Positions 17,022-26,385 are shown, counted from the first letter of the stretch. The stretch: DNA of 64,000 nt from Streptomyces sp. ISL-98 (GCF_018614055.1 NZ_JAGGPB010000050.1:1-64000), one strand, 5' to 3'. Made by a program: numbers and translations. Notes: generated by a model not told the origin, from the letters alone.

Positions 17022-18482
17022 TCAGTTGGCGGCGGACGCCGCCACCGGCTCGGCGCCGGCCGGGGCCTGTGCGGGGGCCGGGTCCGTGGCGGGCGCCTCC
17101 CGCTGCGGGTGCTTGATGAACAGCGCGCCCACCGCACCCACCAGGACCACTGCCACGCCGGTCCAGATCGCCGGGCGCATCCCGTCCACGAACGCCTGCG
17201 CGGACTCGCCGCCCGTGCCGACGCCGTCGCCCGCAGCGAAGAGGAAGACGGTGGTCAGTACGGCGACGCCGAGCGCGCCGCTGAACTCCCGCACCGTGTT
17301 GTTGATTCCGGACGCCTTGCCCTGCTCGTGCTCAGCGACCGATGCCAGGACGACCACCGGATTGGAGGCGAAGACCAGGCCCATGCCGATGCCGGCGGCG
17401 ACCATGGCGGGGGCGAGCGGGCCGTACGACATCCCGGGCTCCGCGACAAAGGCGATCCAGCCCAGCGCCGCGCCCTGCAGCAGTGACCCGGCGGCCATCA
17501 GCCGCCCGCCGCCGATCCGGTCGACGAAGGCGCTGGCCAGCGGCACGACGACCATGGGGGCGAAGGTCCACGGAAGGGTGGCGAGCCCGGCCTCGACCGG
17601 GGTGTATCCCATCGGGCCCTGGATGAACTGCACCAGGTAGTAGATCGAGCCGAATACGCCGAAGTACATCGTCAGCGAAATCAGATTCGAAAGGGCGAAG
17701 GCAGAGTTACGGAAGAACCGCAGCGGTACGAGCGGGGAATCCGTGCGCTGTTCCCAGACTACGAAGGCAATCATGGTCACCACGGTGAAGGCGAGAGACC
17801 CCAGCACGGAAGTCTGGCCCCAACCCCCCTCCGCCGCCTGCACAATGGCCCAGACGGCCGCGACCACCGACGCCGACACCAGTACGGCGCCGACCACGTC
17901 CACCTTGCTGTCCTGGCCGCGGCTCTCCTTCACCGCCCACAGCAGCGCGGGCAGCGCCAGCACGCCGATCGGCAGATTGAGCCAGAAGATCCAGTGCCAG
18001 TCAATGCCCTGGGTGACCGCCCCGCCGACCAGCGGTCCCACCGCGATGCCGAGGCCGTTGACGCCGCCCCAGATGCCGATGGCCATGGAGCGGCGCTCCT
18101 CGGGTACGGCGGCCGCCGACAGGGTCAGGGAGAGCGGCAGGATGGCGGCCGCGCCCGCGCCCTGGACGATGCGGGCGGCGACGAGCAGGGCGGCCGAGTC
18201 GGCGAGCGCGCAGGCCACCGAGGCCACGGTGAACAGGGCGACGCCCCAGGCGAAGACCCGGCGCCGGCCGAAGCGGTCGCCGAGCGCGGAGGCCGCCAGC
18301 AGCAGACCGGCGAAGGCCAGCACGTAGCCGTTGACCACCCACTGAAGATCGGCCTGGCCGACGTCGAAGGTCTCGCTGATGTCGGTCAGGGCGTTGGTCA
18401 CCACCAGGTTGTCCAGCGACACCATGAACATCGGGACCGCAGTCACCACGACCGCCCACAACGGGCTTACGCGTTGCGACAT
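17022..18482 (-). CDS. MFS drug exporter, DHA2 (EmrB/QacA) family
   Basis: 486 residues with about 14 predicted membrane segments. The DHA signature motifs are present: motif A GDRFGRRRVFAWG and motif C-like GIAVGPLVGGAV. It starts at ATG 18482 and is first in the operon with the hydrolase and monooxygenase genes (74-base gap). It is probably the efflux pump for that pathway's substrate or product. The inverted repeat immediately upstream (18501-18553) could be the operator of a repressor encoded elsewhere. Confidence 0.88.
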   Translation of the reverse strand: MSQRVSPLWAVVVTAVPMFMVSLDNLVVTNALTDISETFDVGQADLQWVVNGYVLAFAGLLLAASALGDRFGRRRVFAWGVALFTVASVACALADSAALLVAARIVQGAGAAAILPLSLTLSAAAVPEERRSMAIGIWGGVNGLGIAVGPLVGGAVTQGIDWHWIFWLNLPIGVLALPALLWAVKESRGQDSKVDVVGAVLVSASVVAAVWAIVQAAEGGWGQTSVLGSLAFTVVTMIAFVVWEQRTDSPLVPLRFFRNSAFALSNLISLTMYFGVFGSIYYLVQFIQGPMGYTPVEAGLATLPWTFAPMVVVPLASAFVDRIGGGRLMAAGSLLQGAALGWIAFVAEPGMSYGPLAPAMVAAGIGMGLVFASNPVVVLASVAEHEQGKASGINNTVREFSGALGVAVLTTVFLFAAGDGVGTGGESAQAFVDGMRPAIWTGVAVVLVGAVGALFIKHPQREAPATDPAPAQAPAGAEPVAASAAN

Positions 18483-18682
18483 TCCGTTCCGCCTCCAAAG
18501 GGGATTGAATTAATTGCAGTGCACCGCTCAACGGTAGCGAGAATTTCAATCCCGAGGACAAGTGAAGGAGTGTCACTTTAGAGGTATGGAATGCCTCTTC
18601 AGGCCAGTGGATTGCCTATAAATGGCTGCGGGAAAGTGGACTGCCGCAGGATCCGGTGAATGGTCTGGAGAGTTGTACGGTC
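18483..18682. promoter_or_regulatory. Divergent promoter region with three inverted repeats
   Basis: 200 bases between the leftward MFS operon and the rightward ATP-grasp operon. Three inverted repeats are visible: GGGATTGAA (18501-18509) with TTCAATCCC (18545-18553); AGTGA (18561-18565) with TCACT (18573-18577); and AGAGGTAT (18580-18587) with ATGCCTCT (18591-18598). A TATAAAT-like -10 candidate lies at about 18618-18624. No regulator gene is adjacent. Confidence 0.5.
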
Positions 18683-19750
18683 ATGGGTGACGCTCGTGCC
18701 ATGAAGAATTCGGAAAGCGCAGGTGAATCGTATTCGGTGATCGTCGGATACGGGAGAGCGGGCAGCGGACTGCATCACCGCGCCCTGCGGGACGCGGTCC
18801 GCCCGCAGCGGCCGGTTCTGGCCGTCGACCCGCGGCCGGCCGACGTCCCCGGCGGGCGCTGGGTGGCCACCGTCGAGGACGCCGTCGCAGTGCTGAAGGC
18901 AGAGGGGCAGGAGGTGTCCGCCGCGGTCTTCCATGTCGCGGTGCCGCCGGACGTACACCTCGACTGCATGGAGCGGCTGGTGTCCGCCGGGGCGCGTCGT
19001 TTCATCCTGGAGAAGCCGCTCGCCCCTTCGGCCGCCGAGGCCAGGCACATCGCCGACGTGGCCGATGTGACCGGCAGTTCGGTGCTGCCGATGAGCGTCT
19101 GGCTGGCCAGCCGGGTCACCGAGGTCGCGGAGGAGCTGGTGGCCTCGGGTGCGATCGGTGAGCCGGTCAGCTTCCACATGGAACAGAGCAAGCCGCGTTT
19201 CCGCCGCTCCGTGGACACCCGCGGCCACGGCAGTGCCTTCGAGGTGGAGCTGCCGCACCAGCTTCTGCTCGCCCTCCATCTCGCGGGCCCTGTCGCCGAG
19301 TTGACCGGGTCGCGCGGCTGGGACATGCCACTGCCCGTCGGGCGGCTGCCCCGGATGGGCGGCGCCGAGGTACGGATGCGCCACACCTCGGGCGCGGTCA
19401 CCACCCTCCTCACCGACCTCGCATCGCCGGTCCGCCGCAGACGCCTGCACATCAGCGGCACCGAGGGAACGCTCGTCGCCGACTACCCGGTCAGCGGCGA
19501 CGACGACTTCGGCCAGGTCAGGATCGCCGGGCGCAGTACGCACACGGTGGTCGCCGATGCCCCCCTCACCCGGTTCATCGAGCAGGCGTACGCCCACTTC
19601 GACGGCGCGGGGCCCGCTCCTCAGGGCGATCTCGCCCTGCACCTGGAGTCGATGGAACTCCTGGAGGCGGCCCGCGCCGCGGCTGCCGCGGGGATCGCGC
19701 CCGCGCTCGTCCCCCCGCTCGTGCCCCCGCTCGCCACGGAGGCGGCATGA
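18683..19750 (+). CDS. Gfo/Idh/MocA-family oxidoreductase
   Basis: About 355 residues from ATG 18683, preceded by GGAGAG; starts at 18656 and 18701 are in frame. The N-terminal Rossmann fold begins SVIVGYGRAGSGLHHRAL. The family's EKPL motif appears as ILEKPLAPSAAEARHIADVA. The C-terminal alpha/beta domain has FHMEQSKPRFRRS and the catalytic-region His in ELPHQLLLALHL. Such enzymes oxidise or reduce sugar, cyclitol or imine carbons with NAD(P). It opens an operon of eight genes and overlaps the first ATP-grasp gene by four bases. It could make the ketone or amine precursor that the ligases join. Confidence 0.82.
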   Translation: MGDARAMKNSESAGESYSVIVGYGRAGSGLHHRALRDAVRPQRPVLAVDPRPADVPGGRWVATVEDAVAVLKAEGQEVSAAVFHVAVPPDVHLDCMERLVSAGARRFILEKPLAPSAAEARHIADVADVTGSSVLPMSVWLASRVTEVAEELVASGAIGEPVSFHMEQSKPRFRRSVDTRGHGSAFEVELPHQLLLALHLAGPVAELTGSRGWDMPLPVGRLPRMGGAEVRMRHTSGAVTTLLTDLASPVRRRRLHISGTEGTLVADYPVSGDDDFGQVRIAGRSTHTVVADAPLTRFIEQAYAHFDGAGPAPQGDLALHLESMELLEAARAAAAAGIAPALVPPLVPPLATEAA

Positions 19751-20970
19751 GCGTCGTAGCGATCATCGAACCGCGTTCGTCCGGTGCGGAGCTGATCGTG
19801 CGGGCCCGCGAACTGGGCCACACCGTCCTCGTACTGACCGGCGGATCCGGGGCACGGACCATCCCGGAGCGCCAACTCGCCCACGCCCACCGGGTCGTGC
19901 GGGCCGACACCGACGACGCGGCCGCCGTCACCGCACTGCTGGGCGCGCTCCACGAGGAACAGCCGCTGAACGCCGTACTCCCCGGCTTCGAGCACTACGT
20001 GCCGCTCGCCGCCCGGGCCGCCGCGGCCCTCGGGCTGCCCGGCATCGATCCGGGGTCCGTCGACGGCCTGCGGTACAAGCATCTGATGCGCCGGGCGGTA
20101 GCCACCGCCGGCCTGGACCAGCCCGCCTTCCGAGCCGCCTCCAGCGAACGGGCGCTCGCCGCCGCGTACGCCGAACTGGGCCCGCACTGCGTCGTCAAGC
20201 CCGTCGACCAGTCGGGCAGCCTCGGCGTACGGAAGGTGTCGACGGCCGCCGAAGCGCTGGCCGCCTTCCGCCAGGCCCTGCGCCCCGGCGGCCGGTCCGG
20301 GCCGGGCGGGCTGCGCCTGGCCCTTGTCGAGGAGTACGTCCAGGGGCCCGAGTACAGCGTCGAGGGGTACGCCGAGGGCGACCGGATCCACGTCCTCGGG
20401 ATCACCGAGAAAGTCCTGGGGCTGGAACCGCACTTCGTCGAGGTCGGCCACATCGTCCCCGCACAACTGCCGCCGTCCCCGGCCCGTGAGATCGAGGAGT
20501 ACATCACGGGCGTCGCCCGGGCGCTCGGGCTCGGACTCGGGCCGTTCCACGCCGAGTTGAGGATGACCGAACGCGGCCCGCTGCTGATGGAGATCGCCGC
20601 CCGGCTGCCCGGCGACCGCATCCCCGATCTGCTGAGGCTGGCCAAGGGAGTGGATCTGTACGAGATCATGCTCCGCGCCCACCTGGGGCAGCCCAACCCG
20701 CAGCCGCGGCCCGCCCCCGGCGGCGGCCGCGCCGGCATCCGCTACTTCCTGCGGCCAGGACTGCGCGGCTATCAGGACTTCCGCGTCGACCCGCTGCTGG
20801 AGTCCGACCCACGGGTCAGGGAGATCGGCGTACTGCTGCCGCCCGGCACCGAGCTGCCCGACCCGGGCAGCTCGGCGGGCCGGCTCGGCTATGTGCTCGC
20901 CGCCGGTGATTCGTACGACGAGACGGCGGGGCTGCTGCGTCTCGCCGACACCTCCGTGACCTTCAGCTGA
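19747..20970 (+). CDS. ATP-grasp amino-acid/peptide ligase 1
   Basis: 407 residues of the carboxylate-amine ligase (BacD-like) group. A pre-ATP-grasp N-domain (1-95) is followed by the ATP-grasp core: YKHLMRRAVATAGLDQPAF (helix), CVVKPVDQSGSLGVRKV (ATP-binding lysine and Gly-rich loop), VEEYVQGPEYSVEGYAEG, FHAELRMTERGPLLMEIAARLPGD (metal-binding Glu and Arg), then a C-terminal lid. The reaction is ATP-driven amide formation through an acylphosphate. A second ATP-grasp gene follows after 26 bases, so two amide bonds, or one amide bond and one other ligation, are likely. Substrates are not readable from sequence. Confidence 0.88.
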   Translation: MSVVAIIEPRSSGAELIVRARELGHTVLVLTGGSGARTIPERQLAHAHRVVRADTDDAAAVTALLGALHEEQPLNAVLPGFEHYVPLAARAAAALGLPGIDPGSVDGLRYKHLMRRAVATAGLDQPAFRAASSERALAAAYAELGPHCVVKPVDQSGSLGVRKVSTAAEALAAFRQALRPGGRSGPGGLRLALVEEYVQGPEYSVEGYAEGDRIHVLGITEKVLGLEPHFVEVGHIVPAQLPPSPAREIEEYITGVARALGLGLGPFHAELRMTERGPLLMEIAARLPGDRIPDLLRLAKGVDLYEIMLRAHLGQPNPQPRPAPGGGRAGIRYFLRPGLRGYQDFRVDPLLESDPRVREIGVLLPPGTELPDPGSSAGRLGYVLAAGDSYDETAGLLRLADTSVTFS

Positions 20971-20996
20971 CCCGAACCGGACCACCAGGAGCCACC

Positions 20997-22229
20997 GTGA
21001 ACCGCCACGTCCTTGTCATCAACCGCTGGACCAACACCTTCGCCGAGTACCACCGCTACATCGACCACACCGCCGACCGGGTCTCGTATCTGACCACCGA
21101 GAGCGGCAGCGTCCCGCTGGACGCGGCGCTCGCCGAGGACATCCGGGTCCTGCCCGACCTCTTCGACACCGAGGACGCCGTCCGCGTCACCGCCGAACTG
21201 ATCGACCAGTACGGCCGGTTCACGCACATCCTGGCGCTCTCCGAGTTCGACCTGGAGCTCGCGGGCGAGCTGCGCCGCCGCTTCTCGGTCCCGGGCCGTG
21301 GCCCTGAGGAGGTCGCCGCCGTCCGCGACAAGGTGGTGATGAAGGGCAAGGTCGCCGATGCCGGTCTGCGGGTGCCCGGCTTCCGGGCCACTCCCACCGC
21401 CACGGATGTCCGGGCCTTCGCCGCCGGGTCGGGCTTCCCGTTCGTACTGAAGCCGCGGGCCGGGGCCGACAGTCAGGGCGTGCATGTGGTGCGCGGCGCC
21501 GGGCAGCTGGAGGCGCTGCTGAACGGGGCCGACCTGACCGACGCGCAGTGCGAGGAGTTCATCGACGGGACGCTGTACCAGGTCGACGGGGTGATGGCCC
21601 GCGGCGAGCTGCTCGTCGTACGCAGCTGGCGGTGCGGCGGCAACTGCCTGGACTTCGCCACCGGCACCGCCTTCAGCTCCGTCGCCAATGACGACGCGGA
21701 CTTCGAGCGCCGCGTCACGGTCTTCGCCGAACAGGTCTGCGAGGCGCTCGGGATCACCGACGACGTCTTCCATTTGGAGGTGTTCCGCACGGCGGACGAC
21801 GACATCGTCTTCCTGGAGATCGGCGCCCGTGCGGGCGGCGGCCAGGTCCGTTTCGTCTGGGAAGAGGTGTACGGGGTCGACCTGGTCGCCGCATCCGCAC
21901 AGGTCCAGCTCGGCGACGTACCGAAGATCGAGCCGATGGACCTGAACGGCCTTGTCGCCGGCTATCTGATGATGCCCGAGCCGCCGGTACGGCCCTGTGT
22001 CGTCGACAGCGTGGAGTCGCTGGTGGCACGGATTCCCGCGATGTACGCCGAGACGCTGCCGCCGCGCGGCACGGTCCTCCAGGGCCACGGCGGAGCCGTC
22101 CACACGGCGGGAACCTTCCGCTTCAGCGCGAGCGGTGCGGAGCTGGTCGAGACCGCGATCCGGCAGACCCTCGCCGCGTACCGCATCGATTGGAGTCCGC
22201 TCAGGGAGGACCACGATGTCCTCGTCTGA
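20997..22229 (+). CDS. ATP-grasp amino-acid/peptide ligase 2
   Basis: 410 residues from a GTG preceded by AGGAG. Same architecture as the upstream ligase but clearly diverged. The core has RDKVVMKGKVADAGLRVPGF, PFVLKPRAGADSQGVHVV (lysine and Gly loop), EEFIDGTLYQVDGVMARGE, and the metal site VFHLEVFRTADDDIVFLEIGARAGGG. Likely forms an amide or ester bond through an acylphosphate. Its stop overlaps the exporter start by 14 bases, coupling ligation with export as in bacilysin-type clusters (BacD/BacE). Confidence 0.88.
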   Translation: MNRHVLVINRWTNTFAEYHRYIDHTADRVSYLTTESGSVPLDAALAEDIRVLPDLFDTEDAVRVTAELIDQYGRFTHILALSEFDLELAGELRRRFSVPGRGPEEVAAVRDKVVMKGKVADAGLRVPGFRATPTATDVRAFAAGSGFPFVLKPRAGADSQGVHVVRGAGQLEALLNGADLTDAQCEEFIDGTLYQVDGVMARGELLVVRSWRCGGNCLDFATGTAFSSVANDDADFERRVTVFAEQVCEALGITDDVFHLEVFRTADDDIVFLEIGARAGGGQVRFVWEEVYGVDLVAASAQVQLGDVPKIEPMDLNGLVAGYLMMPEPPVRPCVVDSVESLVARIPAMYAETLPPRGTVLQGHGGAVHTAGTFRFSASGAELVETAIRQTLAAYRIDWSPLREDHDVLV

Positions 22230-23466
22230 CCTGCTGACCAAGGCCGAGGAAGTCCCCGGCCTGTGGCGCAACCGGGACTTCCGCAAGCTGTGGGGCGGCC
22301 AGACCGTCTCCCTGCTCGGCTCCCGGGTCACCGAACTCGCCCTGCCGCTCACCGCGATCGTGCTGCTCGACGCCTCCCCGGCGCAGCTCGGACTCCTCAA
22401 CGCCGCACAGTATCTGCCGGTGCTCTGCGTCACCCTGCTGGCCGGGGTGATCGCGGACCGGGCCCGCCGCAGGCCGCTGCTCATCGGCGCAAATCTGGGC
22501 CGGGCCGCCGTACTGACACTCGTACCGCTGCTCGCCTGGACCCAGGGGCTCAGCATCGGCGCGCTGTGCGTCATCGCCTTCGTCACGGGCGTGCTCACCG
22601 CGCAGTTCGACGTCGCGTACCAGGCGTACCTTCCCGCCCTTGTCCCCAAGGAGCAGCTGGTCGAGGGCAACAGCAAGCTCCAGGCCAGCCGTTCGGTGGC
22701 CGAGACCGCCGGGCAGGGGCTCGGCGGAGCGTTGATCCAGTGGCTCACCGCGCCCGTCGCGATCCTGGTCGACTGTCTCGGGTATCTGGTCGCGGCCGCG
22801 GCGCTGCTGCGGATCCGCACTCCGGAGGTACGTCCGGTCAGGGCGGCGCGCACGTCGGTCCGCAAAGACGTGGCGGAGGGGCTGCGGGTGACACTGCGCA
22901 GCAGACTGCTGCGCGTGATCATGTTCCATGCCTCCTGGTACAACCTGCTGTGGGACGTGGTGCTCGTCGTCTTCCCGCTGTACGGAATCCGGGTCCTGGG
23001 CCTGGGCCCGGCCGGGCTCGGCGGCGTCGTCGCGGCGGGCAGCATCGGCGCTCTGGGCGGTTCGCTGGCCGCCGGCCGCCTCGGGGCAAGGCTCGGAGTC
23101 GGACGGGCGATGGTCTTCGGGATGGCGGTGGCCTCGGCGGCGACCCTGCTGCTGCCGCTCGCGCCGGGGCCGGGCGCCACCGGGATCGCCGTACTCGTTG
23201 CCGGCTATGTACTGAACGGCTTCGGCATCGCCGTCTTCAACATCCACTCCATTACGCTGCGCCAGGCGACCGTCCCCGGCCATCTCATCGGCCGGGTCAG
23301 CGCGACCTTCCGCTTCGTCACCTGGGCGGTGATCCCGGCGGGCGGGCTGCTCGGCGGTCTCCTGGCGACGGTCTTCGGGCCGCGCACGGCGCTGCTGGTG
23401 ACGGGCGTCGGACTGGGCGTGGGCGCGGTTGTCTTCGTACTGTCGCGCACCGCCAAGCAGTCCTGA
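22216..23466 (+). CDS. MFS exporter (MFS_3/EntS-like)
   Basis: 416 residues from ATG 22216, inside the end of ATP-grasp 2. About 12 membrane segments are predicted. The N-terminal LWRNRDFRKLWGGQTVSLLGSRVTELALPLTA and motif A-like IADRARRRPLLIGAN are typical of MFS_3 exporters such as EntS. Placement right after the ligases suggests it exports the ligase product and gives self-resistance. Confidence 0.87.
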   Translation: MSSSDLLTKAEEVPGLWRNRDFRKLWGGQTVSLLGSRVTELALPLTAIVLLDASPAQLGLLNAAQYLPVLCVTLLAGVIADRARRRPLLIGANLGRAAVLTLVPLLAWTQGLSIGALCVIAFVTGVLTAQFDVAYQAYLPALVPKEQLVEGNSKLQASRSVAETAGQGLGGALIQWLTAPVAILVDCLGYLVAAAALLRIRTPEVRPVRAARTSVRKDVAEGLRVTLRSRLLRVIMFHASWYNLLWDVVLVVFPLYGIRVLGLGPAGLGGVVAAGSIGALGGSLAAGRLGARLGVGRAMVFGMAVASAATLLLPLAPGPGATGIAVLVAGYVLNGFGIAVFNIHSITLRQATVPGHLIGRVSATFRFVTWAVIPAGGLLGGLLATVFGPRTALLVTGVGLGVGAVVFVLSRTAKQS

Positions 23467-23481
23467 TCACCGAAGTTCCCC

Positions 23482-23547
23482 GTCCCCGAGTCCCCGAGTT
23501 TCTGAGTCCCCCAAGTCCCCCGAGTCCCCCAAGTCCCCCGAGTCCCT
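23482..23547. repeat. Short tandem repeat, 8-9 bp units
   Basis: About seven to eight imperfect units of GTCCCC(C)GA/GTCCCCCAA between the exporter stop and the trpF start. The repeat is C-rich on this strand and probably arose by slippage. It fills most of the 92-base gap and may separate trpF translation from upstream. Confidence 0.75.
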
Positions 23548-23558
23548 GAGGAGTACGC

Positions 23559-24182
23559 GTGTACGTCAAGGTCTGTGGTCTGCGGAAGGCCGCCGAGGTG
23601 GAAGCGGCGGTCGCCGCCGGAGCCGACGCCATCGGTTTCGTACTGACCCCCAGCCCCCGGCAGCTGACCCCGCAAGCGGTCCGCGAACTCGCCGCCCTGG
23701 TTCCGTCCGGGACCGCGGCGACCGTCGCCGTCTTCCGCGGTGAGCCGCTGGACGAGGTGCGCCGCGCGGTGGCCCTGGCAGGCGTCGACACCGTCCAGCT
23801 GCACGGCGAGGAGAAGCCGGAGGCCTTCGCGGCCCTCCGCGCCGAGGGGCTGCGGCTGATCCGCGCCACCTCGCCCGCGACCGGCGCTCCGCTGGAGACC
23901 GGGGCGTACGGCGAGGACCTGCTCATCGTCGACTCGCCCCGGCCCGGCTCCGGCGAGCGGTGGGACCCGGCGGCGCTCGGCACCCGCCCCACCGGCTCCT
24001 GGATGCTCGCCGGCGGGCTCGCCCCGGACAATGTCGCCGACGCCGTCACCGGCCTGCGGCCCTGGGGCGTGGATGTCTCCAGCGGAGTGGAGATCAGCCG
24101 GGGCGTGAAGGACATCGGGTTGATCGAAAGGTTCATCGCTGCCGCGAAGGGAGCAGGCTCCCTGCCTCCAAAGGCGGATTGA
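23559..24182 (+). CDS. trpF: Phosphoribosylanthranilate isomerase
   Basis: 207 residues, full length. Catalytic motifs are intact: VKVCGLRK with the general-base Cys at about residue 6, QLHGEE, the general-acid Asp in LLIVDSPRPGSGERWDP, and the phosphate loops LAGGLAPDNV and GVDVSSGVE. It performs the Amadori rearrangement of N-(5-phosphoribosyl)anthranilate. Most Streptomyces lack a separate trpF because PriA serves both histidine and tryptophan synthesis. A dedicated copy inside a biosynthetic operon therefore points to a private tryptophan supply. RBS GAGGAG lies at about 23547-23552. Confidence 0.9.
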   Translation: MYVKVCGLRKAAEVEAAVAAGADAIGFVLTPSPRQLTPQAVRELAALVPSGTAATVAVFRGEPLDEVRRAVALAGVDTVQLHGEEKPEAFAALRAEGLRLIRATSPATGAPLETGAYGEDLLIVDSPRPGSGERWDPAALGTRPTGSWMLAGGLAPDNVADAVTGLRPWGVDVSSGVEISRGVKDIGLIERFIAAAKGAGSLPPKAD

Positions 24183-24277
24183 GGCGGCCACCGGGCGGAT
24201 AGCAGCATCGGACTGCCCGGTGCCCGGACACGTACGGGCGCACTGCGCACTCGCACCCGATACGTCGTGGAGGATCC

Positions 24278-25690
24278 ATGTGGCTGCCCACATCCGAAAA
24301 GTACCGAGACTTCCTGGACCGGTACCTGCCACTCCATACCCGTTATGTCTCCGGTGAACTCACCGAAGCAGAATGGGAGTTGTGGGCGGAGGGGCAGCTG
24401 CGGCGCGTCGTCGCGCTCGCGCAGTCCGGCTCGCCCTTCTACGCCGGCCGCCTCGACGGGGTCGACCCCGCATCGCTCACCCTCGCCGCCCTCCCGGACC
24501 TCCCCTTCACCACGAAGGACGACCTCCGGGAGGCCATGCACGCCATCCTCAGCCGTGATCTCGACGAGGCGTGCTTCTTCTACGAGACAACGGGAACGAC
24601 CGGGCCCGCCACGCCCTGCCCGCGCGACCAGCGCGAGGTGATCGCCTCCAACGCCCATGTCACGGAGGGCTGGCGGAACATCTTCGCCGAGCACTTCCCC
24701 GCTCGGTCCCCGCGCGTCGGCATCATGGGGCCGACCGAGGTGCACTCGCTCGGCGACACACTGGGCGACGTGGCCCGCAACCTGGGCTCCGCCGTCGCCA
24801 AGATCTGGCCGTACTCGCCGGTCATCGGCTTCCCGAAGGCGCTCCAGCTGATGCGCGACCTCGCCCTGGACGTGGTGTTCTGCACGCCCAATGTGGCGCT
24901 GTCCCTCGCCAAGGCCGCCCGCGCCCAGGGCCTCGACCCGCGCCGGGACTTCGCCGTCAAGGTCTTCCTCGTCACCGGCGAGATGTGCACCCCCGACCTG
25001 GCGAGGCAGATCGATCAGGCCTGGGGAGTACGTACCTACAACGCGCTGTACGGAGCCCAGGAGTCGCTGGTCATCGCATCCGCGTGCGCCCGTGGGCAGC
25101 TGCACCTGGCGCGGCCCAACTATGTGGCCCAGGTGGTCGATCCGGACACGGGCGAGGAGTTCGGTGCGTACGGCACCGGTGAACTCGTCATCACCATGCT
25201 GATCGACGGGATCAAGCCGCTCATTCGCTACCGCACCGGCGATCTGGTGGATCTGCGCCCCAACGACTGCGGCTGCGGCATCCAGGGCCCGGTGCTGAAG
25301 GTCGTCGGGCGGACCCGCGACCGGCTGCGGCTCGGCGGACGCTCGTTCCAGGCCTGGGAGATCGAGCAGGCCGTACTGCGGGGCATCGACGGAAGCCTCG
25401 GATACCAGGTCGTCATCGACTGCGACGAGGCCGGCGAGGACCGGGTGACGGTGCGGCTCGACCTGCCGGGCGGGCCCGGCCGGGAGCTCCGGCAGGCCCA
25501 TGCGGGGCGGGTCGCGGCGGCCCTCGGGGTGCGCTGCGACGTCGAGTTCCTCGACGAGCTCGACCCGGTGACCACCACCGGCGCCTTCGTCAGCTGGAAG
25601 GCCGCCCGCATCCACGACCGGCGCACCGCCGCCGACCACGAGACCGAGGCGGCCCGCCGTCTCGCCGGAGCCCGGGGGCACCAGTCATGA
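24278..25690 (+). CDS. PaaK-like aryl-acid adenylating/CoA ligase
   Basis: 470 residues of the phenylacetate-CoA ligase group. The AMP-binding loop is YETTGTTGPATPCP (canonical SSGTTG changed at two positions), the middle is GEMCTPDLARQIDQAWGVRTYNALYGAQES, and the hinge region IRYRTGDLVDLRPNDCGCGIQGPVLKVVGRTRD contains the PaaK-type Cys pair; the C-terminal domain follows. It should activate an aromatic or aryl-acetic carboxylate as AMP ester, then CoA thioester or direct amide transfer. No phenylacetate catabolic gene is near. The neighbours supply anthranilate and a prephenate-like acid, which are candidate substrates. It overlaps the next gene by four bases. Confidence 0.83.
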   Translation: MWLPTSEKYRDFLDRYLPLHTRYVSGELTEAEWELWAEGQLRRVVALAQSGSPFYAGRLDGVDPASLTLAALPDLPFTTKDDLREAMHAILSRDLDEACFFYETTGTTGPATPCPRDQREVIASNAHVTEGWRNIFAEHFPARSPRVGIMGPTEVHSLGDTLGDVARNLGSAVAKIWPYSPVIGFPKALQLMRDLALDVVFCTPNVALSLAKAARAQGLDPRRDFAVKVFLVTGEMCTPDLARQIDQAWGVRTYNALYGAQESLVIASACARGQLHLARPNYVAQVVDPDTGEEFGAYGTGELVITMLIDGIKPLIRYRTGDLVDLRPNDCGCGIQGPVLKVVGRTRDRLRLGGRSFQAWEIEQAVLRGIDGSLGYQVVIDCDEAGEDRVTVRLDLPGGPGRELRQAHAGRVAAALGVRCDVEFLDELDPVTTTGAFVSWKAARIHDRRTAADHETEAARRLAGARGHQS

Positions 25691-26385
25691 CCGAGAGCCT
25701 GCTGCACACACCGGCGGCCGGTACGGCCGAGGTCGACCCGACGCCGTTCCCACTGCTCTGGGAGCCCGACCGCATACCGGGATCGCCACTGCTGCGCCCC
25801 GGCACGATGCGCATCGGCACGCTCGGCCCCGGCGGCACCACATCGATGGTCGCCCTGGAGCGGCTCGGGCACCGGCTGGCACATCTGGGCGGACCGGACG
25901 TACGGCCGGTGCCCTACGACTCCTTCGAGGAGCTCCTCGCGGCGGTCGGCCGGCGCGGTGGCCCGTCGTACGCGCTCGTACCGGGCGCCGCCGAGTGCGC
26001 CACCCGCTTCTTCTGGTCGTCCGAGCTGCGTCTTGAGGCGTCCTTCTCCACACCGACACCGGAGTACGGGATCGCCTCGCGCGCGCCCCGGCTGCCCGAG
26101 GGGCGGCTGCGGCTCGCCACACTGCACGAGACGCAGCGCCTTGCCGAGCTGCTCGACCAGGCTGCGGGCGGCAGGGACCGCTACGACATCGTCTGGGTCC
26201 CCGCCGAGTCGACGATGCACGCGGCGCAGCTCGCGGCAGCGGGGCGCGCGGACGCCGCCATCACCAATGAACCGGGGCGCACGACACACCGGTTGAGGTT
26301 CCACGTGTCCAGACCTGGCGTCCCCATGGTCTGGATGATCTTCGGCCCCGCCGCCCACGCACGACCGACAGGAGCGCACCAGTGA
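25687..26385 (+). CDS. Prephenate dehydratase-fold protein, BacA-like
   Basis: 232 residues. After about 40 extra N-terminal residues it begins IGTLGPGGTTS, the phosphate/carboxylate loop of the prephenate dehydratase fold. It continues DSFEELL, YALVPGAAECATRFF, TPTPEYGIA, STMHAAQLAAAGRADAAITNE and VPMVWMIFG. The TRF motif essential to true dehydratases is missing, and there is no ACT domain. This pattern fits the non-aromatising prephenate decarboxylases (BacA, AerD, SalX) better than PheA. If so, it would convert prephenate to a dihydro-hydroxyphenylpyruvate. Placement beside two ATP-grasp ligases and an MFS exporter repeats the logic of the bacilysin operon. Exact activity is inferred. Confidence 0.68.
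   Translation: MTESLLHTPAAGTAEVDPTPFPLLWEPDRIPGSPLLRPGTMRIGTLGPGGTTSMVALERLGHRLAHLGGPDVRPVPYDSFEELLAAVGRRGGPSYALVPGAAECATRFFWSSELRLEASFSTPTPEYGIASRAPRLPEGRLRLATLHETQRLAELLDQAAGGRDRYDIVWVPAESTMHAAQLAAAGRADAAITNEPGRTTHRLRFHVSRPGVPMVWMIFGPAAHARPTGAHQ

Noticed and set aside
20889..25681. Long minus-strand frames (763 and 787 residues) opposite the ATP-grasp to PaaK genes
   Set aside because: Low-complexity composition and no motifs; the plus-strand genes have full catalytic motifs and coupled starts.
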